Assembly: GCF_044597725.1 (NCBI RefSeq)
Contig: NZ_CP139003.1
Coordinates: forward strand, 2,728,001 to 2,792,000
Length of the DNA: 64,000 nt
Reading direction: 5' to 3'
Source: Bermanella sp044597725
GTDB taxonomy: Bacteria; Pseudomonadota; Gammaproteobacteria; Pseudomonadales; Oceanobacteraceae
In this document: in pieces, positions 43,135-52,369 of the stretch
Layout: the number at the start of each line of letters is the position of its first letter
How positions within the stretch are numbered: position 1 is the stretch's first letter
Program-made: the position numbers and the translations under genes
The notes under the pieces: model-generated
The model's database searches: none
What the model saw: only the letters and a program-made list of their open reading frames with translations
What the model was told of the DNA's origin: nothing

Positions 43135-44349
43135 CTAACGGTAAGATAAGCCCATAACATGTCGCACATCTTCCATTGTATCTCGTGCAGCATCTCGTGC
43201 TTTTTCACTGCCTTCCTGAATAATGGTCTTAACCAAGTCAGGGTTTCCTTCAAAATATGCAGCGCGCTCTTGAATGGGGGCTAACTCAGCTTTTATGGAA
43301 TCGGTGACAGGCCCTTTGCAGTCAATACATCCTATGCTGGCACTGCGGCACCCAGTTTGAACCCATTCTTTTACTTCGTCATCGCTGTACACGTCATGCA
43401 ACTGCCAAACAGGGCAGTTTTCAGGGTTGCCCGGATCATCGCGACGCACTCGTGCAGGATCGGTCCGCATGGTTCGAATTTTCTTCTCCACTTCGCTTGG
43501 CTCTTCGCGCAAGCTAATGGTATTGCCATACGACTTAGACATTTTTTGTCCGTCTAAACCGGGCATTTTTGATTCAGGGGTCAATAAGGCTTGCGGCTCG
43601 GGTAAAATCACTTTACCACCCCCTTCTAAATAGCCCATTAAACGCTCTTTATCGCCCAAGGTTATATTTTGCTGCTCTTTTAACAGTGCTTGTGCGGTTG
43701 CTAACGCTTCTATATCACCTTCTTCGGTATAACGTTTACGTAACGTTGTATAAAGCTTGGAGGCTTTTTTACCCATCTTTTTAATGGCCGCTTCGGCATT
43801 TTCTTCAAAACCCGGTTCACGTCCAAAAATATAGTTAAAACGACGGGCAATTTCGCGCGTTATTTCAACATGGGCAACTTGATCGGCACCCACCGGAACA
43901 TGCCCAGCGCGGTACAAAAGAATATCGGCACTTTGCAATAACGGGTAACCAAGAAAGCCATAGGTTGCGAGGTCTTTTTCTTTCAGTTTTTCTTGCTGAT
44001 CTTTATAGGTAGGCACACGCTCTAACCAACCCAGCGGTGTAATCATAGATAGCAACAAGTGCAGTTCCGCATGTTCTGGGACTTTACTCTGAAAAAATAA
44101 GGTGGCACTGCCAGGGTTAACGCCAGCGGCTAACCAATCAACAACCATATCCCACACACTATCTTGAATCGCGTGGGCGTCTTCATAGTTTGTGGTCAAG
44201 GCGTGCCAATCGGCCACGAAAAAGAAGCACTCATACTCGTGCTGCAATTTGACCCAGTTCTTTAGCACACCATGATAGTGGCCCAAATGGAGTTTACCTG
44301 TGGGGCGCATGCCTGAAAGCACACGTTGTTGAGAGTCTACCGAGCTCAC
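43135..44349 (-). CDS. trpS: Tryptophanyl-tRNA synthetase, long form
   Basis: 404 residues. Class I synthetase: GKLHLGHYHG is the HIGH-type motif and GLDGQKMSKSYGNT the KMSKS loop. It is about 70 residues longer than E. coli TrpS because of an insertion between these motifs, as in Pseudomonas-type enzymes. It is the first gene of trpS-scpA-scpB. Confidence 0.96.
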   Translation of the reverse strand: MSSVDSQQRVLSGMRPTGKLHLGHYHGVLKNWVKLQHEYECFFFVADWHALTTNYEDAHAIQDSVWDMVVDWLAAGVNPGSATLFFQSKVPEHAELHLLLSMITPLGWLERVPTYKDQQEKLKEKDLATYGFLGYPLLQSADILLYRAGHVPVGADQVAHVEITREIARRFNYIFGREPGFEENAEAAIKKMGKKASKLYTTLRKRYTEEGDIEALATAQALLKEQQNITLGDKERLMGYLEGGGKVILPEPQALLTPESKMPGLDGQKMSKSYGNTISLREEPSEVEKKIRTMRTDPARVRRDDPGNPENCPVWQLHDVYSDDEVKEWVQTGCRSASIGCIDCKGPVTDSIKAELAPIQERAAYFEGNPDLVKTIIQEGSEKARDAARDTMEDVRHVMGLSYR

Positions 44350-44430
44350 GCTCTCTCCTAATTACAGCTATCGAAGATAAATTAACAAAGTGCCGAGTTT
44401 ACCAAGATTTACGCTAAAAAGCATAGCGGC

Positions 44431-45057
44431 TTATGGCTCTTCGATTTCTGGTAACTCCCCCACTCCTTGACGAGTGATTTCAAACGCATCGCCGGTTAAA
44501 TCAACCACTGTTGTGGCATCTAAGCCGCAATAACCGCCATCTACAACCAAATCTACTGCGTGTTCGAGTATCTGGCGAATGTCATACGGATCAGACAACG
44601 GCATTTCGTCACCTGGCATAATGAGGGATGTGGTCATTAATGGCTCACCTAACTCAGCCAATATGGCGCTCACAATGGCGTTATCGGGTACACGAATGCC
44701 AATGGTTTTACGTTTGGGGTGCATGAGGCGTCGAGGAACCTCACTGGTTCCATTCAAAATAAAGGTAAACGCCCCAGGAGTGTGAGTCTTAAGCAAGCGA
44801 TACGCGGTGTTATCAACTTTCGCATAGGTGCCAATGTCCGATAAATCGCGGCACATCAATGTGAAGTTGTGCTTGTCGTCCAACTTGCGGATACGTTTAA
44901 CACGCTCCAGAGCTTGCTTGTCTTCAAGCTGACAAGCCAGAGCATACGCACAGTCGGTAGGAATAATAACAAGGCCACCTTGTCGAATAATATCCACCGC
45001 TTGCTTAACAAGACGAGGCTGTGGTGTTTCTGGATGAATCTGAAAAAATTGACTCAT
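44431..45057 (-). CDS. yciO: YciO family protein (TsaC/Sua5-like fold)
   Basis: 208 residues. Matches E. coli YciO along its length: MSQFFQIHPE at the start, GGLVIIPTDCAYALAC, HNFTLMCRDLSDIGTYA, PRRLMHPKRKTIGIRVP. YciO is a paralogue of the threonylcarbamoyl-AMP synthase TsaC; its own role is unsettled, and it lacks some features needed for full tRNA t6A activity. Located with rnm and rluB as in E. coli. Confidence 0.92.
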   Translation of the reverse strand: MSQFFQIHPETPQPRLVKQAVDIIRQGGLVIIPTDCAYALACQLEDKQALERVKRIRKLDDKHNFTLMCRDLSDIGTYAKVDNTAYRLLKTHTPGAFTFILNGTSEVPRRLMHPKRKTIGIRVPDNAIVSAILAELGEPLMTTSLIMPGDEMPLSDPYDIRQILEHAVDLVVDGGYCGLDATTVVDLTGDAFEITRQGVGELPEIEEP

Positions 45058-45102
45058 GTAATTTCCTTAGGATTCAGAATAATCCAAATTGCGAATGAAT
45101 GG

Positions 45103-45951
45103 CTAAACCGCCACCGTTTGGCTATCAATCGACCAATCATGCCAAACAGGGGTAACGGATTTTGGCATGGGCGTAAATTTGCCCAGTTCACTCCATGGTC
45201 TTGGCCCATGAAAATCACTGCCTTGGCTGCCCACAAAGTCATACTCGTCACAATATTCTGCCATACGTTGCGCAAAGCTTGCATCCATACCACCTGTGGT
45301 TACTTCTACCGCATTTCCACCTGCGTCTTTAAAGGCACGCAAAAGGTATTTTAGCTTGGTACGCGTTAACTTGTACTTATCAGGATGCGCTAATACAGCC
45401 ACTCCGCCTGCTTGAACAATCCAATCAACTGCTTTTGCCAATTCAGGCCAGTGAGTTTTTACATCGCCTGCCTTGCCAGCACCCAAATAACGTTTAAACG
45501 CGCTGGCCATATTATTTACTTTACCCAAATTGATTAATGCTTGGGCAAAATGAGGACGTCCAATTTGCGCACCATTGGCCACCTCTTGGGCTTCTTCCCA
45601 AACTCCCTGAATACCCTGCTTCTCTAAGCGCTGTGCTATGGCCTTCGCCCGTTCGAGACGACAGGCCTCTTGCTCAGCCACGGCTGATTTCATGGTAGGA
45701 TGCTGCGGATCAAAATTTAACCCTACTACATGAATTCCCATACCGTTCCAAACTGTAGAAAACTCGATGCCGCTAATTAACTGTATACCTTGCTCACGGG
45801 CGGTTTGTTGAGCTTCAGGCAAACCATTCAAGGTATCATGATCGGTTAATGCTAGGTGCGTAACACCCTTTTCATGGGCGCGAATGACCAAATCCTTGGG
45901 AGACAATTGTCCATCGCTACATAAGCTGTGGCAGTGCAGGTCGACTAGCAT
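45103..45951 (-). CDS. rnm: RNase AM (PHP-domain 5'-3' exonuclease)
   Basis: 282 residues. PHP metal-binding motifs: VDLHCHSLCSDG, LALTDHDTLNGL, GIEFSTVW, VLAHPDKY and GSDFHGPR. The E. coli orthologue (YciV) matures the 5' ends of rRNAs and degrades short RNAs and pAp. Its start overlaps the upstream membrane-protein stop by one base (TAATG). Confidence 0.93.
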   Translation of the reverse strand: MLVDLHCHSLCSDGQLSPKDLVIRAHEKGVTHLALTDHDTLNGLPEAQQTAREQGIQLISGIEFSTVWNGMGIHVVGLNFDPQHPTMKSAVAEQEACRLERAKAIAQRLEKQGIQGVWEEAQEVANGAQIGRPHFAQALINLGKVNNMASAFKRYLGAGKAGDVKTHWPELAKAVDWIVQAGGVAVLAHPDKYKLTRTKLKYLLRAFKDAGGNAVEVTTGGMDASFAQRMAEYCDEYDFVGSQGSDFHGPRPWSELGKFTPMPKSVTPVWHDWSIDSQTVAV

Positions 45952-46727
45952 TACTGTTCCACCAAGACTTCCTCAAAACTCAAGCCTGTTAGCTGCTTGA
46001 TACTTCTAAAGAGATAAAACAAAGCGGCCATCATAACAATGGTGGCAGGAATGGAAATAACAGGAAAACTAAGTGCGGTCATTTTGCCCAATTCTTCGTT
46101 AAATGCTGCGGTGCCCGCTGGGCTAACTACAATCCACTTAGCTAAAACATAGTTCAAAAATGACGATAAAAAGAATGAACCGGCAACTAAATAGGAGGCA
46201 ATCTTTAAACTGGCCTCAAACGCGCGCTCTTTACCACGCTCAACCAACGCATGCTGAATTTTATTAACTTGCAGAATTTTATCGTTATATAAAAACGTCT
46301 TCACCAGAGGGTATCGGGTTTTCATGGAGAAAACCGTTACTAAACCCAAGATACCCGGAATAGCGGCCTCTTTGATGGCTATGTACTTGGGATCAAGTTC
46401 CAGTAAACCAATACCGCCCGTTAACAAGATGCTAAACACACCCAAGGCAGAGAATACATTCACTTTCCCAGCACGCCCAAAATCACGAACGCCATAAATA
46501 ATAGGAAACGCTAGGGCTACAACAATGGCAATTTTAATACCGTGCTCAGCATACAGTGCAGCCAACGACCAACCGGTTGAACTATCTATACCCATAAGCT
46601 GGCTTTGCAACCAAGCGCTTTCGCTACCTTTCATAAGGATTAGCGTTGGGATGACAATATTAAGCAAGATATTGGCGAGCATGCTCTCTTTTTTAGGCTG
46701 CTCGATTTGTTGGGTGTGGGAACTCAT
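45951..46727 (-). CDS. VC0807-family integral membrane protein
   Basis: 258 residues from MSSHTQQIEQ; a longer start adds ten unlikely residues. Six membrane helices, with the family pattern NILLNIVIPTLILMK and ALGVFSILLTGGIGLLELD. In many relatives this slot, next to rnm and yciI, is taken by the septation protein YciB, so a loosely related role in the envelope is possible. Function unknown. Confidence 0.75.
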   Translation of the reverse strand: MSSHTQQIEQPKKESMLANILLNIVIPTLILMKGSESAWLQSQLMGIDSSTGWSLAALYAEHGIKIAIVVALAFPIIYGVRDFGRAGKVNVFSALGVFSILLTGGIGLLELDPKYIAIKEAAIPGILGLVTVFSMKTRYPLVKTFLYNDKILQVNKIQHALVERGKERAFEASLKIASYLVAGSFFLSSFLNYVLAKWIVVSPAGTAAFNEELGKMTALSFPVISIPATIVMMAALFYLFRSIKQLTGLSFEEVLVEQ

Positions 46728-46865
46728 AGCACACAGCTTACTTCTATTAAGAATCAACCTCTATTCTACGGGCATCATGCCATCAGCGGCAAGCAGTTGG
46801 TTAATCTGGTTTTTCACGCTAGTATTGGCACATCTAATTAAAACGTTATAACAAGGTAGATGTTT

Positions 46866-47165
46866 ATGCTGTACGCCATAATCAGTGAAGATGTACCCAA
46901 CAGTCTGGAAAAACGCCAAGGGGCGCGTCCAGATCACCTTGCACGCCTTGAAACCCTTAAAGATGAAGGCCGTTTGATACTCGCTGGCCCTCACCCCAAT
47001 GTGGAAAGTGAAAATGCACCGCAGGCAGGTTTCAGCGGTTCCTTGGTGGTGGCTGAGTTTGATAGCCTTGAGACCGCCCAATCTTGGGCTGACGCTGATC
47101 CTTACATGGCAGCAGGTGTATATCAAAAAGTAACCGTGAAACCGTTCAAGAAAGTACTACCATAA
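46866..47165 (+). CDS. yciI: YciI family protein
   Basis: 99 residues from MLYAIISEDV (the ATG at 46860 is too close to the ribosome site AAGGTAG). A small ferredoxin-like dimeric protein with the conserved His in ARPDHLARL and Asp in ADADPYMAAGVY. E. coli YciI has weak hydrolase/dehalogenase-like chemistry; the physiological role is not known. Divergent from the VC0807-family gene. Confidence 0.9.
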   Translation: MLYAIISEDVPNSLEKRQGARPDHLARLETLKDEGRLILAGPHPNVESENAPQAGFSGSLVVAEFDSLETAQSWADADPYMAAGVYQKVTVKPFKKVLP

Positions 47166-47240
47166 AAAGGTAACCTGAACATTTTTTTGATAACCTTGGG
47201 TTTAGCCCTTGGCAATAATAGTAATAATAGGAATATCACC

Positions 47241-47900
47241 GTGAAAGCACTGTCTATCTTACTACTGAGTTTTTTAATGATTGCGCCAACACTGGCGGAA
47301 AAGCGCTACATTAGTGATGAGCTATGGATTAACTTAAGAACTGGCCCAGGTAATGAATTCCGCATTCTAAAAACCCTAAAAAGTGGTACTCACCTTCAGT
47401 TTGTGGAAGAAGACGAAGAAAATGATTATACCAAGGTCATTACCGACAAAGGGCTTGAAGGCTGGATCCCAACTCGATTCCTACAGGATGAGCCAATTGC
47501 GTTTGAGAAACTGATTTTAACCCAACGCGAACTGGACAAAGTAAAAGCCGATTTCAACGAGCTACAACAAGCTCACGCTGAAGCCAAAAAAGAATTGTCA
47601 CAAACCAAGCAAGCGCGAAGCGAAATTAAGCAAGAACAAACAGCCCAAGAAAAAGAGCTAGAGCAAATCAAAAAGGTTAGCGCTAACGCGATTAATCTAG
47701 ATAAAAAGAACAAAGAGCTAATGGAAGAAACTGAGCAGCTTAAAATTACCATGGACACGCTAAAAGCAGAAAACGAACGCTTACAGGAAAGTAAAGATCT
47801 TAACTACATTCTGTTTGGTGGTGGCTTGATTGTACTTGGCATTATATTAGGTCTTGTACTGCCTAAAATGTCTGGCCGTCGCGGCGATAACTGGGCATAA
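47241..47900 (+). CDS. TIGR04211-type SH3 domain protein
   Basis: 219 residues, GTG start with AGGA eight bases upstream. Signal peptide, a bacterial SH3 domain (about 22-88: RYISDELWINLRTGPGNEFR, GWIPTRFLQDEP), a coiled coil of about 80 residues rich in Gln/Lys/Glu, and a C-terminal membrane anchor (YILFGGGLIVLGIILGLVLP). The order is that of E. coli YgiM; probably periplasmic and peptidoglycan-facing. Confidence 0.87.
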   Translation: MKALSILLLSFLMIAPTLAEKRYISDELWINLRTGPGNEFRILKTLKSGTHLQFVEEDEENDYTKVITDKGLEGWIPTRFLQDEPIAFEKLILTQRELDKVKADFNELQQAHAEAKKELSQTKQARSEIKQEQTAQEKELEQIKKVSANAINLDKKNKELMEETEQLKITMDTLKAENERLQESKDLNYILFGGGLIVLGIILGLVLPKMSGRRGDNWA

Positions 47901-47970
47901 TTCACTTTTTAAAACCAAATCAATGTGCCAGCGTCCTGCTGGCACACATTCAACATTACGGAACCTAAAA

Positions 47971-48621
47971 ATGCGCTTTATCATTAGTTGGTTATTTATT
48001 TGCCTATCGACTGTTGCTTTTGCTGAACCTCAGGCAGAACAAGAAACAACCGCTCAACCGCAAGCAGAAGTAGCAACTCCTTATGTCACATTAAAAACCA
48101 CCATGGGCGATATTGTGCTTGCACTTAACCCAACTAAAGCCCCAATTTCGGTGGCAAACTTTTTACAATATGTAGAACAGGGTTTTTATGACGGCACCGT
48201 TTTTCACCGTGTGATTCCTGACTTTATGATTCAAGCAGGCGGCTATTTTACCCCCTCACTTATTAAAAAGCCTGTTGCCGAGCCCATTAAAAACGAAGCG
48301 GACAATGGCTTATTTAATAACCGTGGCACCGTTGCCATGGCGCGCACTGCTCAAGTTGACAGTGCCACCAGCCAGTTTTTCATAAATGTAAAAAATAACT
48401 ATTTCTTAAACAATGGCTACAGAGACTTTGGTTATGCCGTATTTGGGGAAGTTATCCAAGGCATGGATGTAGTTGACGCATTAAGTGCCGTAGAGACGAG
48501 CCGTCAAAATGGCATGCAAAATGTGCCACTAGAACCCGTGATCATTGAACGTGTTACATTAAGCTACAACAAGCCCGCTTTTACTTCACAACCTGAGTCC
48601 CCTTCACAGCCTCAACCATGA
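47971..48621 (+). CDS. ppiA: Periplasmic cyclophilin-type peptidyl-prolyl isomerase
   Basis: 216 residues from MRFIISWLFI. Signal peptide, a Gln/Glu-rich linker, then the cyclophilin domain with VFHRVIPDFMIQAGG and SQFFINVKNN and catalytic Arg in FHRV. A short Pro/Gln tail follows the domain. Its stop overlaps the mnmC start (ATGA), so the two are coupled. Confidence 0.93.
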   Translation: MRFIISWLFICLSTVAFAEPQAEQETTAQPQAEVATPYVTLKTTMGDIVLALNPTKAPISVANFLQYVEQGFYDGTVFHRVIPDFMIQAGGYFTPSLIKKPVAEPIKNEADNGLFNNRGTVAMARTAQVDSATSQFFINVKNNYFLNNGYRDFGYAVFGEVIQGMDVVDALSAVETSRQNGMQNVPLEPVIIERVTLSYNKPAFTSQPESPSQPQP

Positions 48622-50582
48622 TAGAAACCGCTAAAATAGACTGGTCGGAGAGTACGCCTCTCTCCTGCCAGTTTGAAGACTTCTACTTTTCCCGAGTAAG
48701 CGGGCTAGAAGAAACCCGCTATGTTTATATTCAGAACAACGAATTACCACACCGCTGGATAATAAACTCGCCTTCTATTTTTACAATAGCAGAAACCGGG
48801 TTTGGAACAGGGCTAAACTTTTTATGTACTTGGCAGTTATGGCAAAAGCACAGCACACCTAATCAGACCTTGCATTTTTTATCGGTTGAAAAATTTCCTT
48901 TTAGTAAAGCCGATCTTCAACGAGCGCTTGCCCACTGGCCAGAGTTAGAAGAACAAGCAACAGCTTTACTAGAACAATACCCAAAACTCACACCCGGCTG
49001 GCATCAGCTCACTATGCCAATTCAAGAAGATTCGGGGCAAGTTATACTTCACCTATATTTAGGTGATATTCATGAATGGTTACCCGAAATTGAAGCCAGT
49101 GTTGATGCCTGGTTTTTAGATGGCTTTTCGCCCGCTAAAAATCCAGATATGTGGCAACCTGCCCTGTTCACACAAATGGCCCGTTTAAGTAATAACAGGA
49201 CCACCGTGGCAACCTTTACTGCGGCCAGTATGGTAACCCGCGGCCTACAAGGTGCTGGGTTTGAGATAAGCAAAGCAAAAGGTTTTGGTAAAAAACGGGA
49301 AATGCTAAAAGCCCGTTATTTAAAAACCACAGGCCCCACACAACCTAATTACATTGTAAAAGACTCTTGGTTATGTGTGCCCCACAATTATTCCACCACA
49401 CGCCAAGCGGTAGTTGTAGGAGCAGGCATTGCTGGCTGTTCTACAGCATATAGTTTGGCTAAACGCGGATACCACGTCACCATTATTGAGCAAAAAAATG
49501 ATGTAGCCCAAGGTGCATCAGGCAATGCTCAAGGTGTAATATATGCCAAATTAGCAGCGCAATTTACCAAACAAAGTGAATTCTACCTTAATGGGTATTT
49601 GCATAGCCTAAGATTACTTGAAGCAACCCTAGGGAATCATTCAGCATGGGATAGGTGTGGTGTATTACAGCTTGCACTGTCCGAAAAAGAAGCAAAACGT
49701 CAGCGTAAATTTGAGCAAAATCATCAACTAAAAACCATTATCGAACGAGTTGATGCCAACACCGCCAGTGATCTTGCCGGAGTAGATATAGAGCATGGCG
49801 GGCTTTGGTTTAAAGACGGTGCATGGGTGTACCCAAAAGCTTGGTGCCAAGCATTAGTTTCTCATCCTAATATTCAGCTTAAATTAAATACTCAGGTATT
49901 GGATATAGGTTTTGACAAACAGTGGCAAATTGAAATTAGCAACAAGCAAACGCTATTAGCGGATAATTTAATTATTTGTAGCGCGCATCAAGCAAAGAAT
50001 TTAGCACCATTAGACTTTTTACCCACAAAAGCAATGGCAGGACAAGTCACGCAAACACAGCAAGAAACGCTCAATTTAAATATGGTTTTATGTGGCGATA
50101 GTTACGTTACCCCCATTCACAATGGCAAGGTTAATTTTGGTGCCAGCTATCGGGTAAATAGCGAACAAGACGATATCAGAGACGAAGACAACCAAAGTAA
50201 CCTGAATAGCCTAAATAAAAACTTCCCCAGCGTAGCCAATCAGGTTGAAGGCCCATTACATGGCAGGGCAAGCGTTCGCTGCAGCACGCCCGACTATATT
50301 CCCATTGTGGGAGCAGTGTGTGATTATGAGCAATTCCTGCACGACTTTGCACCATTAAGAAAAAATAAAAAATGGCGCTTCCATCAAGCGGCTACTTTTT
50401 TACCTAACTTATATGTGAATATTGGGCATGGCTCTAGAGGGTTAAGCACTGCACCACTATGTGCCGAACTGGTGGCGGCACAAATTAACAATGAACCTTG
50501 GCCAATGACCGCTAGTGCAGCCACTATTTTAAGCCCAAACCGGTTTTTAGTTAATAAGATTAGTGAACCCGTGACGCGTTAA
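48618..50582 (+). CDS. mnmC: tRNA 5-methylaminomethyl-2-thiouridine biosynthesis bifunctional protein
   Basis: 654 residues. The N-terminal methyltransferase (FGTGLNFLCTWQLW, WFLDGFSPAKNPDMW) makes mnm5s2U34 from nm5s2U34; the C-terminal FAD domain (AVVVGAGIAGCSTAYSLA, about 262) removes the carboxymethyl group of cmnm5s2U34 beforehand. Both domains are complete. It begins inside the ppiA end. Confidence 0.95.
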   Translation: MIETAKIDWSESTPLSCQFEDFYFSRVSGLEETRYVYIQNNELPHRWIINSPSIFTIAETGFGTGLNFLCTWQLWQKHSTPNQTLHFLSVEKFPFSKADLQRALAHWPELEEQATALLEQYPKLTPGWHQLTMPIQEDSGQVILHLYLGDIHEWLPEIEASVDAWFLDGFSPAKNPDMWQPALFTQMARLSNNRTTVATFTAASMVTRGLQGAGFEISKAKGFGKKREMLKARYLKTTGPTQPNYIVKDSWLCVPHNYSTTRQAVVVGAGIAGCSTAYSLAKRGYHVTIIEQKNDVAQGASGNAQGVIYAKLAAQFTKQSEFYLNGYLHSLRLLEATLGNHSAWDRCGVLQLALSEKEAKRQRKFEQNHQLKTIIERVDANTASDLAGVDIEHGGLWFKDGAWVYPKAWCQALVSHPNIQLKLNTQVLDIGFDKQWQIEISNKQTLLADNLIICSAHQAKNLAPLDFLPTKAMAGQVTQTQQETLNLNMVLCGDSYVTPIHNGKVNFGASYRVNSEQDDIRDEDNQSNLNSLNKNFPSVANQVEGPLHGRASVRCSTPDYIPIVGAVCDYEQFLHDFAPLRKNKKWRFHQAATFLPNLYVNIGHGSRGLSTAPLCAELVAAQINNEPWPMTASAATILSPNRFLVNKISEPVTR

Positions 50583-50629
50583 TATCTCAGCCAGCCTGCC
50601 TTCTTGTTTTAATATTCGTAAGCCTAGGC

Positions 50630-50842
50630 TTAAGCGTCGTTGGCGGCTTTATCTCGCCCGTGAGGACAACGAGGTAGGACATGATTTTTTGCAGTAAATC
50701 GATTTTCGCGAATTGCAATCATAACATCTTGAATCTGTTTACATTGTTCGCGCGTTTCAGCTAAGTGCTGCTTGAGCTTAGTCGAATCTTTGAGCAAGCC
50801 GTTTACGAGGCGGCGTAGCTGATATTCGTGAATATGGGTCAT
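50630..50842 (-). CDS. Short basic protein of unknown function
   Basis: 70 residues, mostly one charged helix with a C-terminal CPHG-like stretch (LPRCPHGRDK). A single Cys pair is split across the chain, and no family is recognised. It is convergent with mnmC; a 14-bp palindrome TAAGCCTAGGCTTA (50619-50632) covers its stop codon and may end both transcripts. Confidence 0.5.
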   Translation of the reverse strand: MTHIHEYQLRRLVNGLLKDSTKLKQHLAETREQCKQIQDVMIAIRENRFTAKNHVLPRCPHGRDKAANDA

Positions 50843-50951
50843 GAGCCTATCCTGCTGATTTATCGGGCCATGTGCCCTTATTTATCAGGATAGCCGCTTT
50901 TGCCGGAAACAACAGAGCTTTTTACGGCTTGGTTACGAAAATACCACAGAC

Positions 50952-51191
50952 CTAAACAAGCTCATCTTTGGCCTTAATACTGACAGATTGGCTATCGTGA
51001 TCGAACACGATAAATGCATTTTTGTCTTTAAGTTGCCCTAAAACCTGCGCCACTTTAGTTGAGTAAGGTACTTCAACCTCCCCATAATCGGTGCCTTCAC
51101 GGTTAATAAACTCTTCAATAACCCCATCGAGGGCATGTTGCGATAGTTGCTCAAATGGCACTAAGGTGTAGGCGTCTGAACTTGGTTCCAC
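50952..51191 (-). CDS. yheU: YheU family protein (UPF0270)
   Basis: 79 residues. Typical YheU signature: LVPFEQLSQHALDGVIEEF, then REGTDYGEVEVP and KVAQVLGQLK. A small soluble protein of unknown function, common in gammaproteobacteria. It follows the 51202 gene by about 10 bases on the same strand, so the two may be co-transcribed. Confidence 0.85.
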   Translation of the reverse strand: MEPSSDAYTLVPFEQLSQHALDGVIEEFINREGTDYGEVEVPYSTKVAQVLGQLKDKNAFIVFDHDSQSVSIKAKDELV

Positions 51192-51201
51192 TGCATCCTC
51201 A

Positions 51202-51642
51202 CTATTTTAGAAAAGCGGCTTCTCGCTCCCACTCACATTTAACGCGTAAATCGCCGGAATTGGGCACATGACAGCCACGGCTCACTGGCTCCCAATTAAA
51301 GGTATGTTTACCACTGAGCTCGGTTTCAAGGTGCACCGTGGCACTCACCCAATACATTTTGCCCAGCAGTTCTTCAAATTTTTTCATCCAGTGTTCCCAC
51401 TCATATTCAACCGCACGATATGACGCGCCAAAATGAATAACCTGTGTGTGGTAAGCACCGCTGAATATATCAAGGCCAGGCAAGGTAAACATATCGCTGC
51501 ACAAATACGGTGAGTGCACATCTAACGACTGTGGCAAATCAAGCAGACTTGCACTATTGACCATACGGCGGGCTTGCCCATCTGGCTCGGGGGCCATGGG
51601 TATATCCTTGATAATGCCGTATACAATTGATTCCTGATCCAC
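51202..51642 (-). CDS. Small soluble protein of unknown function
   Basis: 146 residues, no signal or membrane helix. Trp and Tyr are frequent in the middle (YEWEHWMKKFEELL, KMYWVSATVHLETE). No recognised domain. It lies between a lytic transglycosylase gene and yheU on the same strand and is probably translated with yheU. Confidence 0.5.
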   Translation of the reverse strand: MDQESIVYGIIKDIPMAPEPDGQARRMVNSASLLDLPQSLDVHSPYLCSDMFTLPGLDIFSGAYHTQVIHFGASYRAVEYEWEHWMKKFEELLGKMYWVSATVHLETELSGKHTFNWEPVSRGCHVPNSGDLRVKCEWEREAAFLK

Positions 51643-51727
51643 TAACCATTCCTTCTTAACCCGCTAGAACGTTTCTAACGCGGTTTTATAATTTGTTATC
51701 TTATTATTACTTTCATTGATAACAAAA

Positions 51728-52369
51728 TTAGCCATGAAAATCGACTGATTTCATCTCATTTTGACCAAATATAGAACGCCAGTAACGACTATCTTCTAAC
51801 TCGCCACGGCATTCATTAAGTTGTCGCCGATACTTTTCACTTTTACGTTCGACTTTTTTAGCAACATTTAATAACCAAGGTTTGTTGCGATAAGTGCCAC
51901 GGGAGAAACCGCCCTGCCCTTCGTGATAGGCCAAATACAAGCTATATGCATCATGGGGATTAATATTATTGCGAATAAGGCTGCGGTGATTATACCAACC
52001 AATAAAATCCACCGCGTCTTCAAAATCATCACGGTCGGCGCTCCAGTTACCGCTTAAGCGTCGGTATTCATCCCAGGTGCCATCTAAAGCCTGAGCGTAT
52101 CCGTAGGCGCTGGATGCGCGGCCAGTGGGGATAATCCATAAGAACCACTGCCAAGGAGGACGAGCATCACCTATGAACCGGGACTCTTGATGAATAAATG
52201 CCATGGTTACATGCTGCGGCACCTGCCAGCGTTTTTGCACATCATCGGCGGCCAAGAACCAATCGTAATATTCATCATAAATATGACAAACGTTATTAAT
52301 ATTTTTTGGCGGCGCTGTGGTACATGCCGAAAGTAGTACTAACAGCACTACACAAACACTAGCTTTCAT
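51728..52369 (-). CDS. Lytic transglycosylase-like lipoprotein (SLT domain)
   Basis: 213 residues from MKASVCVVLL. The signal ends LLSACTTAP with a lipobox, so it is a lipoprotein. The SLT (goose-type) lysozyme fold has the catalytic Glu in FIHQESRF and the downstream SSAYGYAQALDGTWDEYR, YLAYHEGQGGF. It cleaves the glycan backbone of peptidoglycan at the inner face of the outer membrane. Its start overlaps the ligA end by 11 bases. Confidence 0.88.
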   Translation of the reverse strand: MKASVCVVLLVLLSACTTAPPKNINNVCHIYDEYYDWFLAADDVQKRWQVPQHVTMAFIHQESRFIGDARPPWQWFLWIIPTGRASSAYGYAQALDGTWDEYRRLSGNWSADRDDFEDAVDFIGWYNHRSLIRNNINPHDAYSLYLAYHEGQGGFSRGTYRNKPWLLNVAKKVERKSEKYRRQLNECRGELEDSRYWRSIFGQNEMKSVDFHG